A stretch of 63,611 nucleotides of DNA from Pseudomonadota bacterium. GTDB taxonomy: Bacteria; Desulfobacterota; Desulfarculia; Desulfarculales; Desulfarculaceae. Made by a program: the position numbers and the translations under genes. The notes under the pieces are model-generated. The model saw nothing but the letters and a program-made list of their open reading frames with translations, had not been told where the DNA came from and made no database searches. Below, piece by piece: positions 36,741 through 45,623 of this stretch. The DNA is taken from contig JAHJPG010000069.1 of NCBI GenBank assembly GCA_018819925.1, positions 1 to 63,611 of the forward strand, read 5' to 3'. The first letter of the stretch is position 1. Each line of letters opens with the position of its first letter.

Positions 36741-37796
36741 CTACTTGCCCACCTTCCACTCGGTTCTCCAAAGGCCGACCTCCTTCAGATACTTGGCCAC
36801 CCCTGGGTGTACCGGTACGCCCTGAACGGCGCTTATGCCCTTTTCTTGCATTTCCCGGGCAAATTTAGGGTCGGTGATGCCCCTGAAGAACTTGTGGCCC
36901 TTCTTGAAATCGGCTTGCGCCTCAGGAGAAAAGATGGTCTTTAAATATGTGTAGGCATCATCGGCCTTGACCTCCGAGCCAAAGTGCCAGCCCCACCACT
37001 CCACGCCCATCCAGGTAGTCTTACCCTTGATGCCCGTGTCCTGTTTGAAGGGCGTGGCCAGCTTTTCAAAACCGATGCCGTACTTGCCCAGTTCTGTCGC
37101 CAGCTTTTTCACCTCCGCCTCGTTGGGTTCGATAATTTTGATTTTCACCTGGGACTCGATATTCTGGGTCCAACTGGGCATGGCCTTGGCGCGGGCAACC
37201 AGATACACGCCAACGACATCCACCAAACCCGACTTCAGGGCATTGGCCGCATCCATGTAGCCCATCTGGACGTTTTTTCCCATCTTGATGTCCAGGGCCG
37301 TTAGCATGTATTTGAAGCCCTCGGATATGCCGCTACCCATCTTGCCGGGGAAGACCTTTTTACCGTTAATGTCAGTCAGGCTTTTAATGTCGTCGCGGTC
37401 GGCCCGGGTGATCCAAAAGAGGTTGGCGTCAAAGTAGTAAAACCCCTGATAAATTTTATTCTTGAGTGGCGTCTGGGCGTAAGGGCCCTTGGCGTTGAAC
37501 GCCTGCCATAAGTCCACACCGCTGCCATAGGGAATGGCGCATTTGCCTTCAGCGGCGTCCCTGAAACCGGCCACGGGCGAGGAATAGGGTATGCCCGATA
37601 TCCGCAGGCTCGAGTATTTGCTTACGGTTTTCGCGATAGTGGTTCCAACGGCATAGCCAGCGGTGCCTTCGCGGTTGATGTTCATGATCAAGGTGTCGCC
37701 CGCGGAAGCCTTGACCGGAATGACCAAGGCCCCCGCGGCCAAGGCCAAGCCAACCATCCAAATGGAAATGTTCATTTTGAGGCCTTTGAATAACAT
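36741..37796 (-). CDS. TAXI family TRAP transporter solute-binding protein
   Basis: A 351-residue periplasmic protein. A signal peptide covers residues 1-28 (ending ASA), and the mature part begins DTLIMNINREGTAGYAVGTTIA, the TAXI-type N terminus. Further family features are GKKVFPGKMGSG and the C-terminal HPGVAKYLKEVGLW. ATG at 37796 has AAGGAAGGGAAG upstream. It delivers solute to the fused 4TM/12TM permease encoded just upstream in the same operon. TAXI systems commonly carry glutamate or other dicarboxylates; within this cluster a dicarboxylic acid is likely. Confidence 0.9.
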   Translation of the reverse strand: MLFKGLKMNISIWMVGLALAAGALVIPVKASAGDTLIMNINREGTAGYAVGTTIAKTVSKYSSLRISGIPYSSPVAGFRDAAEGKCAIPYGSGVDLWQAFNAKGPYAQTPLKNKIYQGFYYFDANLFWITRADRDDIKSLTDINGKKVFPGKMGSGISEGFKYMLTALDIKMGKNVQMGYMDAANALKSGLVDVVGVYLVARAKAMPSWTQNIESQVKIKIIEPNEAEVKKLATELGKYGIGFEKLATPFKQDTGIKGKTTWMGVEWWGWHFGSEVKADDAYTYLKTIFSPEAQADFKKGHKFFRGITDPKFAREMQEKGISAVQGVPVHPGVAKYLKEVGLWRTEWKVGK

Positions 37797-37891
37797 GAGC
37801 TTCCCTTCCTTATTAAAAGATACGCTGATTCCCTCAGGTGACCCTGAGAGGCGTTGCCCACCACCATGAGTAACTTTTAAAAGCATTCTCC

Positions 37892-39823
37892 TTATGCCGG
37901 TTTCGCGCCTAGCTTCTTTTTCCAAAGAACGGCCATGAAACTGATAACGATTACGTTCATCACCATGGAGCCCCAGGCTAGGCCAGCATGTGACGAGAAG
38001 AGGGTAAAGAAGCCCAAGACCAGCAAGAGGACCCTCAGTCCGGCGGCCATTATTCCGGGATATTTAATTTGCAAACCGATGGTGATGGCGATGATTCCCA
38101 CCCCGACGCGTATGAAGGCCACAAGGCCATCTCCGTCAAGCTTGAGTAGGTTTGGTTGGAAAATGAAACAGAAGGGCAGCAGGTACTTGGCCACGCCAAG
38201 CTTCATGGCCTCCCAAGCGGTTTCCATATACCCAGATCCGCTGAGGCCGCAGGCGATGGGGATGATACCGGCCACCGGCGGAGTGATGGCGGAAAGCATG
38301 GCGAAATAGAAGATGGCGAAGTGAGTGGCCAATTCCGGGATTCCGAAGGACTGCAGGGCCGGCGCGGCTACGATAATGGTGAGAATGTAGGCGGCCACAG
38401 TGGTCACCGCCATCCCGAAAAGAATGCAAACCAGCATTACCAATAAAATAACCGGCACCATCTGGTTGCCGCCAAGTTCCACCAGGCCAGAGGACAGGCG
38501 GGTGGAGAGGCCCGAACCCACCAAAATCTTGACAACGATGCCTAAGCAAGCCAGCAACAATATGATGGGTGCCGTTCCGGCAGCGGCCCGCACGGCCCCA
38601 TCGATCACGGTGTCGGCCAATTCTTTGGCCGGCTTGCGACGCGAAGGAACCGCCACGCGCAATAAAATTTGCGCGGCCAAATAGACTGCTACGCCGTAGA
38701 ATCCGCAGGTCATTGCGTCCAACTTGGGCATAATCAGCAAATAGAAAATGGTCCCCATGCCCAAGGCCAGGCAGAGGCCATCCGCAAGTGATCCCTGCCC
38801 GGCAACATCTTGATCCTTCTCTGATGCGCGCTTGATGTTATCGGTCGGCTTCATGTAGAGGAGGGTTATGATGTAGACAGCGACCATTATGGAAAAGTAG
38901 AAAAGAATCGCCGGGAACACACCCGCGACCACGACGTCCAAATATTGAATGCCTAGATACTCGGCAATCACAAACGCGGTGGTGCCCATGATGGGCGGCA
39001 TGATCTGGCTACCGGCCGAAGCAGTCGCCTCTATGCCTCCCGCGACCTTGGGTGGGATGCCGTGGTTTTTCATGAGGGGAATGGTAAAGGCGCCGGTGCC
39101 GGCCAGGTTGGCTGCCGCGCTGCCAGTAAAAGAGCCGAATATCATGCTGGCCAGCACGCTGATCTGCGGGATCATGCGCTCGTTTCTGCGAGACAGCCGG
39201 CGCACTGAATCAATGACGTAATCCATCCCGCCAAATACTCGTACAAAACCGGCGAAGATGATGAAGATGGCTACGTACTTGAGCCCCACTTGGGGCAGCA
39301 TGCCGAATATGCCGCTGAAACTAAGTGATGTCTCCTGCAGAAGCCTCTCCAGGCGCATGCCGGGATGGTACAAAAAACCCGGGAAGAACTGGCCCAGGAT
39401 GCCGTAGATAAGGAAGGCGGTTACAACCAGGGGGATGGTCAAGCCATAGCAAACGTAAGTGTAGAAAATCGTCAATATGATCAGCAGTCCGGCCAGGACG
39501 AAATCCAGGGTGTTGTTTGCCCCGTCTCTTTCATAGAGCAGAGTCGGGTATTCAAGGTAGAAGTAAAGGCCTATGAACACCCAGATCAGCACCAGCAAAG
39601 TGGCGATACCGCCGGAGAGCCAGGCGCCTAAGCGTGCGGTGAAAAGCCTGACCTGGTTGAGGGTGACGAAGATGGCGGATAGCGCGATAAGCCCCACCAC
39701 CACCTGCTGGGGGGAGGCGAAATAGGTAATTATGAAATAACCGACGTAGGCGACGTAGAAAACGGACAAGACTTTTATTAGCCAGTCCCGAAATTCGCTG
39801 GCTTTTGATGGTTCTTTGGCCAT
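37892..39823 (-). CDS. TRAP transporter permease, fused 4TM/12TM subunits
   Basis: A 643-residue inner-membrane protein combining the small (DctQ-like, about residues 15-140) and large (DctM-like) TRAP membrane subunits, as is standard for TAXI systems. Conserved pieces include SGSFTGSAAANLAGTGAFTIPLMK-type sequence near residue 220 and the repeated VAGIIPIACGLSGSGY near 535. Numerous hydrophobic helices span the chain. It works with the TAXI binding protein as a sodium-coupled importer. It lies 69 bases after the thiolase gene. Confidence 0.93.
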   Translation of the reverse strand: MAKEPSKASEFRDWLIKVLSVFYVAYVGYFIITYFASPQQVVVGLIALSAIFVTLNQVRLFTARLGAWLSGGIATLLVLIWVFIGLYFYLEYPTLLYERDGANNTLDFVLAGLLIILTIFYTYVCYGLTIPLVVTAFLIYGILGQFFPGFLYHPGMRLERLLQETSLSFSGIFGMLPQVGLKYVAIFIIFAGFVRVFGGMDYVIDSVRRLSRRNERMIPQISVLASMIFGSFTGSAAANLAGTGAFTIPLMKNHGIPPKVAGGIEATASAGSQIMPPIMGTTAFVIAEYLGIQYLDVVVAGVFPAILFYFSIMVAVYIITLLYMKPTDNIKRASEKDQDVAGQGSLADGLCLALGMGTIFYLLIMPKLDAMTCGFYGVAVYLAAQILLRVAVPSRRKPAKELADTVIDGAVRAAAGTAPIILLLACLGIVVKILVGSGLSTRLSSGLVELGGNQMVPVILLVMLVCILFGMAVTTVAAYILTIIVAAPALQSFGIPELATHFAIFYFAMLSAITPPVAGIIPIACGLSGSGYMETAWEAMKLGVAKYLLPFCFIFQPNLLKLDGDGLVAFIRVGVGIIAITIGLQIKYPGIMAAGLRVLLLVLGFFTLFSSHAGLAWGSMVMNVIVISFMAVLWKKKLGAKPA

Positions 39824-39891
39824 CTACGACACCTCCGGTGGAATCAACCCGGCAAAATATTTTCTTTGTGGTCCAAGTGCCTAAGGGTGGC

Positions 39892-41052
39892 TCAACGGGT
39901 CAAAATGGTTATGGAGCTATTGGGCCCAGCCCCCATGGCGTGCGCCAAGCCGACCCTCGCCTTTTTCACCTGACGCGCCCCGGCCTCATTACGCAGTTGG
40001 GTGACCAACTCGCAAATCTGGCCCAGGCCCGTGGCTCCCAAAGGATGCCCACGGGACATGAGGCCACCGTCCGTGTTCACGGGTAGCTCCCCGTCAAGAT
40101 CGAACTTGCCGTCCCGTAGCAGGCCAGCGGCCTCGCCTTTGTTGCAGAAGCCCAGTTTTTCCATGCCCCAAAGCTCCGAAGGCACGGTGGTGTCATAGCC
40201 CTGCACGATGTCGATATCCTCGGGCCCGTAGCCGGAAGCCTCGTATGCCTGCTGGGCCGACAGTTCTAAGATTCCAACCTCTGGCGGGTATTTCAGGCTA
40301 TTGACAATTCCGGCGGCCGGCATGCCATCGCCGTACACGCCGGAGGTAAGGGCCGAAGCCGCAACCTTGATCCCACGGGATAGAGACTTCAGCTTGTCCT
40401 TGCCACACAACACCGCCGCGGCGGCGCCGTCGGCCAGCGGACAGCAATGCAACAGGCGTAGCGGCTCGGCCACCATGCGCGAACCCATGACCTCTTCCAG
40501 ACTCACCGGCTTCTGGAAGCGGGCGTTGGGATTCATGGCTCCATTTTTGCGGTTTTTAACCGTGACCCTGGCCAGGTCCTCCTCGGTGACGCCGGTCTCC
40601 TTCATGTACTCCACGGTTTCCAGGGCGTAGTTGCCCACCTGGATATTGAAACCGGAAGCAAGCTCCCATGGCCGGAAGGCCGTGCTGGGTATGGGGCCCC
40701 GGGGCATTTTCTCCATGCCCAGCGCGATCACGACATCGTAAATTTCCGCAGCGACCATGAGATATGCCAGGCGCAGGGACGATCCCCCGCTGGAGCAGGC
40801 GTTTTCCACGTTGACCACGGGGATTCCCGTCAAGCCGACTTCCTTGATGGCTTGGTGGCCAGAGGCCGTCCCCTGGTAAACGCTGCCACAGAAGGCCGCC
40901 TGCACTTCAGTCCAGCCCATCCCGGCATCGGCTAAGGCTTTGAAAATGGCCTCGCTCCCAAAGTCGTAGCACTCCTGGTCTTCATAGACGCCCCACTTGG
41001 TAAGCCCTATGCCGGCTACAAAGACTTCTCGCATTTCCTTGAGGTTTTTCAT
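39892..41052 (-). CDS. thiolase family protein (BbsB/SCP2-thiolase type)
   Basis: A 386-residue non-canonical thiolase. The nucleophile cysteine lies in VENACSSGGSSLR (about residue 87) and the catalytic histidine in SRGHPLGATGLGQ (about 340). The C terminus (LAHAMGAGPNSSITIL) lacks the second cysteine of classical CxGGG thiolases. This class partners with a DUF35 Zn/OB protein, which is encoded 13 bases upstream, as in BbsA/BbsB and the steroid Ltp2 retro-aldolases. It should cleave a 3-oxoacyl-CoA or a tertiary hydroxyacyl-CoA. Confidence 0.88.
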   Translation of the reverse strand: MKNLKEMREVFVAGIGLTKWGVYEDQECYDFGSEAIFKALADAGMGWTEVQAAFCGSVYQGTASGHQAIKEVGLTGIPVVNVENACSSGGSSLRLAYLMVAAEIYDVVIALGMEKMPRGPIPSTAFRPWELASGFNIQVGNYALETVEYMKETGVTEEDLARVTVKNRKNGAMNPNARFQKPVSLEEVMGSRMVAEPLRLLHCCPLADGAAAAVLCGKDKLKSLSRGIKVAASALTSGVYGDGMPAAGIVNSLKYPPEVGILELSAQQAYEASGYGPEDIDIVQGYDTTVPSELWGMEKLGFCNKGEAAGLLRDGKFDLDGELPVNTDGGLMSRGHPLGATGLGQICELVTQLRNEAGARQVKKARVGLAHAMGAGPNSSITILTR

Positions 41053-41065
41053 GGCGGCCTCCGAA

Positions 41066-41518
41066 TCAGGCGACTGGCGTAAACATGAAGGTAAGAACTT
41101 CCCGGCCCTCTGAATTTTGATACAAGGGCCTGATCACTAGCTCCGCCTCGGCGCCGACCGGGACGGCTTCCAAATTGTCCGCGGTGATTTGGCTGACCAG
41201 CCGCAGTCCGTCTGGCAGATCCACCAGCCCATAGGCATAGGGCACCGGCCCGTGGTAGAAGCCGCCGGCCGGCGGCTGCCGCACGACAGTCACGGCGGAT
41301 ATTCTGCCCCTGGGACTAAGCAGTATTTCCTCCAGGGTCTGTTGCTGGCAATGCACGCACCAGCCCTTGGGTTTTTTGGGAAAATAGACCTCGCCGCATT
41401 GGGTGCAGCGACTGCCGATAAGCCTGGGACCACTATCCGGGGCCCCGGAGGTCCAGAAGCCTTCCCTCAGGGGAATCTGTTGATGGCTGTTGTCGCCCAT
41501 TGCTCGCTTTTCTCCCAT
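41066..41518 (-). CDS. Zn-ribbon OB-fold protein (DUF35/BbsA-like)
   Basis: A 150-residue protein with a rubredoxin-like Zn finger (CTQCGEVYFPKKPKGWCVHC, about residues 38-57) followed by an OB fold (GRISAVTVV; YAYGLVDLPDGLRLVSQI). DUF35 proteins form complexes with thiolase-like enzymes and shape their acyl-CoA channel. Adjacency to the SCP2-type thiolase makes it its partner. A second in-frame ATG at 41500 is also possible as the start. Confidence 0.88.
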   Translation of the reverse strand: MGEKRAMGDNSHQQIPLREGFWTSGAPDSGPRLIGSRCTQCGEVYFPKKPKGWCVHCQQQTLEEILLSPRGRISAVTVVRQPPAGGFYHGPVPYAYGLVDLPDGLRLVSQITADNLEAVPVGAEAELVIRPLYQNSEGREVLTFMFTPVA

Positions 41519-41551
41519 GAATCTTGTTGCTAAAGGGGGTGCCGGCGGCGG

Positions 41552-42331
41552 CTATTTCCCCTGGAACACAGGTTTGCGCTTTTGTTTAAAGGCATTGATC
41601 GCTTCCTGGTAATCATCGGTAAGGCTGACCAGGGCCGCGCACTTGGCCTCGAAGTCGATGCCCTGGGCAAAGGGCATCTGCATGCCTTCATCTATGGCCG
41701 CCTTGTAGAGCTTGAGCACCACGGGCGGCCTCTGCTTGTAAAGCTCCGCCAACTCCCTGGCCGTATCCATCAGCTCGGCGGTGGGCACCACCCGGTTAAC
41801 CAGGTTGATGCGCTCGGCCTGGTGTGGGTCCATGGGCAGGCCGCTGAAGATGAGCTCCTTGGCGCGGGCAATGCCGATGAGGCGCGGCAGTCTTTGGGCG
41901 CTGCCGCCCCCGCCCATGATTCCCAACTTGGTGTGCGCGTCGCCCAGCTTGGCGTTGTCGGCCGCGATACGGATGTCGCAGGTGCAGGCCAGCTCCAGGC
42001 CGCCGCCCAGGCAATAGCCGGCAATGGCCGCGATCACCGGCTTGCCCAGGTCTTCGATGAGGTGGTAGTAGCTGTAGGTCCGCTTGGGACTCAGCTTGTC
42101 CCATAGGGTGGATGGGCCCGGCTGGTCGCTCACGTCGGCGCCGGCGCAAAAGACCTCCAGGCCGCCAGTTATTATCAGAACCCTTATTTGCGGGTCCTGG
42201 CCGGTATCCACGACGGCCTCGATCAGCTCATCACGCATGACCGAGTTGATGGTGTTGAGCTTGCCGGGCCGGTTCAGGGTGATGGTGGCCACGCCATCGG
42301 TCTTGTCATAAATAATCGTTTGATAAGACAT
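41552..42331 (-). CDS. enoyl-CoA hydratase/isomerase (crotonase) family protein
   Basis: A 259-residue crotonase. The oxyanion-hole segments are FCAGADVSD and AGYCLGGGLELA, with the first catalytic glutamate at residue 113. The second glutamate of true hydratases (QPEIxLG) is replaced by His133 in GDAHTKLGI. The start at 42331 has GGGAGG upstream; the frame stays open into the SDR gene but is not conserved there. In a bbs-like set it would correspond to the BbsH hydration step, though the substitution leaves isomerase or lyase activity possible. Confidence 0.88.
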   Translation of the reverse strand: MSYQTIIYDKTDGVATITLNRPGKLNTINSVMRDELIEAVVDTGQDPQIRVLIITGGLEVFCAGADVSDQPGPSTLWDKLSPKRTYSYYHLIEDLGKPVIAAIAGYCLGGGLELACTCDIRIAADNAKLGDAHTKLGIMGGGGSAQRLPRLIGIARAKELIFSGLPMDPHQAERINLVNRVVPTAELMDTARELAELYKQRPPVVLKLYKAAIDEGMQMPFAQGIDFEAKCAALVSLTDDYQEAINAFKQKRKPVFQGK

Positions 42332-42360
42332 CGATACCTCCCGCCTTAATGCGGCCGGGC

Positions 42361-43143
42361 CTAGAACAGGGAGTAGCCGCCGTTGACGCTCAACGTCTGG
42401 CCGGTGATCCAATCTGCCCGGGTTGAGCACAGGAAGCAGATAGCGTCGGCCGCATCCTGGGGACGGCCGAAACGGCGGATCAGGTAGCTGGACATGAAGC
42501 CCTTCTGTAGCGCCTCCAGGGTGATGCCTTTGCGCTCGGCGATCTGCGCCTGGTACTTGCGGCCGCCGGGAGTGTCCATGGCCGACAGGGCCACGCAATT
42601 GACCCGAATCAAGTGACGGCCCAACTCACGGGCCAGGGACTTGCTGAAGGCGATCACTCCGCCCTTGGCCGCCGAGTACACCGGGTTGTTCACTTCGCCC
42701 ACCCGGCCCGCGTCCGACACCACATAGACGATGCTGCCGCCCTTGTTGGCGATCATGTTGTCGATCACCGCTTTGGTGGAGTACAGCGGCCCCATCAGGT
42801 TGAGGTTCAGGGCGAAGTCCCAATCCTCCCTGTTGGAGCGCTGGAACGGCTTGCGCTCGCCCCGGCCGGGGATATGGACGAGGATGTCGATTTTGCCGTA
42901 ATGATCGATGGCTTTGTGGACTGCCTGTTCCACCTGCGCCTGGTTGGTGACATCCACTTCAAACCAAATGGCCTCGCCGCCCAGGGCCTTTACCTTGGCT
43001 GCCGTTTCCTGGACCTTTTCCACGTTCAAGTCGGCAAGCGCGATGTTGGCTCCTTCCTGGGCCAACATCTGAGCCACCAAAACGCCTATTCCCTCTCCGC
43101 CCCCATTGATGAAGACGCTTTTGCCTTTCACTCCCAAATCCAT
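42361..43143 (-). CDS. short-chain dehydrogenase/reductase
   Basis: A 260-residue SDR. The nucleotide-binding motif appears as NGGGEGIGVLVAQ (residues 13-25, with G in place of the common T/S), the catalytic serine in VYVVSDAG, the YxxxK motif in PVYSAAKGG and the C-terminal ITGQTLSVNGGYS. It should oxidise the 3-hydroxyacyl-CoA made by the crotonase. The bbs operon has two SDR genes forming a heterodimer; only one is present here. Confidence 0.9.
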   Translation of the reverse strand: MDLGVKGKSVFINGGGEGIGVLVAQMLAQEGANIALADLNVEKVQETAAKVKALGGEAIWFEVDVTNQAQVEQAVHKAIDHYGKIDILVHIPGRGERKPFQRSNREDWDFALNLNLMGPLYSTKAVIDNMIANKGGSIVYVVSDAGRVGEVNNPVYSAAKGGVIAFSKSLARELGRHLIRVNCVALSAMDTPGGRKYQAQIAERKGITLEALQKGFMSSYLIRRFGRPQDAADAICFLCSTRADWITGQTLSVNGGYSLF

Positions 43144-43200
43144 TTTTCTTCCCTTTTTTTAATATGCGGGCGCGATGCCGCCGTCCGGATCGCCTGAGTT

Positions 43201-44352
43201 TTAGGCGAAGGCCGACACGCCGAGGATTTCCCGCCCCAATAGCAGTTTCTGTATTTCAGTGGTCCCCTCGGCCATGGTTAGATGGCGCACGTCCCGGAAG
43301 TATCGCTCCACCGGGAACTCTGCGGTGTATCCGTAGCCCCCATGCACTTGAATCGCCTGGTTGCACACTTCCACCATGGCCTCGGTTGCGTAGAGCTTGG
43401 CAAAGGAGGCCTCGCGCCGGCAGTCCACCCCGCGATCCACCAGCCCTGCGGCCCGAAGACCCAGCAGACGGGCCGTGTCCACTTTCAGGGCCATTTTCAC
43501 GATCATGTCTTGGATCAATTGGAAGTGAGCGATGGTCTTGCCGAACTGGACCCGCTCCTGGGCGTAGCGTATGGAGGCCTCCAGAGCGGCCTGTCCCAAT
43601 CCCACCACGGCGAAGGTGACGTTGACCCTGCCCTCGTTGAGTCCGCTCAAGGCGATGCGCTGTCCCTCGCCTTCTTCACCCAGCCGGTTTTCCGCCGGCA
43701 CCCGGCAATCCACGAACGCCAGTTCGGAAAGCGGCGAGGAGTGCATGCCCATCTTGCGGATGTTGCGCGCCTCGAAGGAGGACTCGCTTTTATGCACCAG
43801 GAAGGCGGTTATGCCCTTGCCACCGGCGTCATTTTTCACCTTGGCGTAGACCAGCACCAGATCAGCCAGGCTGCCGCCGGTGATCAGGGTCTTGGTTCCG
43901 TTGAGGATGTAATGGTCGCCGTCGCGCTCGGCCTTGGCTTCCAGAGCGCTGGTGTCCGAGCCCACGTTAGGCTCGGTAAGGGCGAAGCAGGCCAACTCGT
44001 CCATGGCCATGAGCTGGTCCAGAAACTTCTCCCGCTGTCGCTCCGTGCCTTTTCGCGACAGGAGCTTGGTGACCAAAGCCGATGAGGTGACCACGGTACG
44101 CAGAGAGGCCCAGGTCCGGCTTAACTCCTCCACCATGATGCAGTAGCTGACAAAGTCCAGGCCCAAGCCGCCGTGCTCTTCCGCGACAAGGCCGCTGGCA
44201 TAGCCGTAGGGCTCCAGCCTTTTGATGATGTCTTTGGATATCAACTTGCGCCCTGTCTCGTGATCCTCCACCAGAGGAGTTATCTCCTTGGCCAGAAACT
44301 TGCGCACGCTGTCCTTGATGATCCGCTGCTGTTGGTTCAGTTCAATTTCCAT
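43201..44352 (-). CDS. acyl-CoA dehydrogenase
   Basis: A 383-residue FAD enzyme with the usual three-domain layout: helical N terminus, CFALTEPNVGSDTSALEAKAE-type flavin-contact block near residue 125, and C-terminal GGYGYTAEFPVERYFRDVR. The catalytic glutamate lies in MAEGTTEIQ (about residue 366). The start MEIELNQQQRIIKDSV at 44352 fits the family; an upstream open extension is not conserved. It should desaturate the activated acid and give electrons to ETF or the FrhB-like protein. BbsG of anaerobic toluene degraders is the analogous enzyme. Confidence 0.92.
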   Translation of the reverse strand: MEIELNQQQRIIKDSVRKFLAKEITPLVEDHETGRKLISKDIIKRLEPYGYASGLVAEEHGGLGLDFVSYCIMVEELSRTWASLRTVVTSSALVTKLLSRKGTERQREKFLDQLMAMDELACFALTEPNVGSDTSALEAKAERDGDHYILNGTKTLITGGSLADLVLVYAKVKNDAGGKGITAFLVHKSESSFEARNIRKMGMHSSPLSELAFVDCRVPAENRLGEEGEGQRIALSGLNEGRVNVTFAVVGLGQAALEASIRYAQERVQFGKTIAHFQLIQDMIVKMALKVDTARLLGLRAAGLVDRGVDCRREASFAKLYATEAMVEVCNQAIQVHGGYGYTAEFPVERYFRDVRHLTMAEGTTEIQKLLLGREILGVSAFA

Positions 44353-44395
44353 TACGCAATCACCTTGGTCTAGTTGAAAGTCCTTGCCGCGAGCG

Positions 44396-45568
44396 CTAGA
44401 TGACCCTTTGCTCACGCAGGGATTCGATTTCTTTCGGGTCCAATCCTTTGGCCAGAAGCCATTTCTCCGTGTCCCGGCCCAGGGGCATTTCCCGGGGCGA
44501 ATCTTGGGCGCTTCGGCCCAAGCCGGGGACTGGAAAATGGGGCATCCGCGTGACCTGCTCTGCCGCGTCTGAGGCTGACTTGAAAAATCCTCGGGCCAAA
44601 AACTGGGGATCTTGTGTCCATTCATCCAGGCCATGCACCGGAGCCACAGGCACGTCGGCGGCGGTCAGGACCTCGAGCCATTCCCTGAGGTCCCGGCTTT
44701 TAAAAATCTCCTCCAGAAGAGGCTTGAGGCGCTCGGCCTGACGGTTCCGGGCGTCCCATCCCCGCAGCTCCGGGTCCGCGGCCAAATCAGACCAGCCCAC
44801 CACCTGGCAGAAGTTGGCCCAGAAATGATCTTCCACGATGCCCAGGGTCAAGAATCTGCCGTCGCGGGTTTCAAAAACCCCGTAGGGCCCGCGGGCCATG
44901 AATTCCCGTTTGGGCGGGCGGCCCTTTTCCAGGTAATCCAAATAGCGCGGCATCATCAGCATGGCCGTGCTCTCGGCCAGGGAGACGTCCAAGAATTGGG
45001 CCTCGCGGCTTTCGCCGCGCCCCACCAGGGCCGCCAGTATGGCGTTTGCCCCGAATAACGAACCAGCCAAGTCGGAATATTGCGGCCCGGAGGGAGACTC
45101 CGGCTTGCCAGAGGATGGATCGCCGGAGATGCTCAACAAACCGGCCACGCCCATGTAGTTGATGTCGTGCCCCGGCAAATTGCTGTAAGGACCGCTGTGA
45201 CCGTATCCCGAAAGGGTGCAATAAATGATAGAGCCGTTGACCTTGGCCACGGATTCGAAGTCCACTCCCAGCCGGGCGGCCACACCGGGGCGGAAGCCTT
45301 CCACCAACACGTCGCAACCAGCCGCAAGGTCAAGGAATATCTTTCGCCCCCGTGGGTTTTTTAAATCAAGGCACAGAAGGTCCTTTTGCCCGTTCAGATA
45401 TCGAAAAGCCCCGGGCGACATGACCCGCATCAGGTCGCCGCTCTTTGGGTTTTCCACCTTAATCACCTGGGCCCCCAGGGTGGCCAAAAGCATGGTGCAG
45501 TAGGGGCCCGGCAGCAGCGCGGTAAGATCCAAAACCTTGATTTGCTTCAGGGGCGTAAGGGTATTCAA
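44396..45568 (-). CDS. class III CoA-transferase (CaiB/BaiF family)
   Basis: A 390-residue family III CoA-transferase. N-terminal VLDLTALLPGPYCTMLLATLGAQVIKVE-type sequence and the catalytic aspartate in PQYSDLAGSLFGA (about residue 169) are present, with later RDGRFLTLG and VPVAPVHGLDE. It should move CoA from a donor such as succinyl-CoA to the imported acid, saving ATP compared with the ligase encoded downstream. BbsEF, the analogue in benzylsuccinate degradation, has two subunits; here there is a single gene. Confidence 0.9.
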   Translation of the reverse strand: MNTLTPLKQIKVLDLTALLPGPYCTMLLATLGAQVIKVENPKSGDLMRVMSPGAFRYLNGQKDLLCLDLKNPRGRKIFLDLAAGCDVLVEGFRPGVAARLGVDFESVAKVNGSIIYCTLSGYGHSGPYSNLPGHDINYMGVAGLLSISGDPSSGKPESPSGPQYSDLAGSLFGANAILAALVGRGESREAQFLDVSLAESTAMLMMPRYLDYLEKGRPPKREFMARGPYGVFETRDGRFLTLGIVEDHFWANFCQVVGWSDLAADPELRGWDARNRQAERLKPLLEEIFKSRDLREWLEVLTAADVPVAPVHGLDEWTQDPQFLARGFFKSASDAAEQVTRMPHFPVPGLGRSAQDSPREMPLGRDTEKWLLAKGLDPKEIESLREQRVI

Positions 45569-45623
45569 ACCGGACTTCCTCTAAAGTTCAAAATGAGGCC
45601 GTTTTGTTGACGACGGGGCTTTA

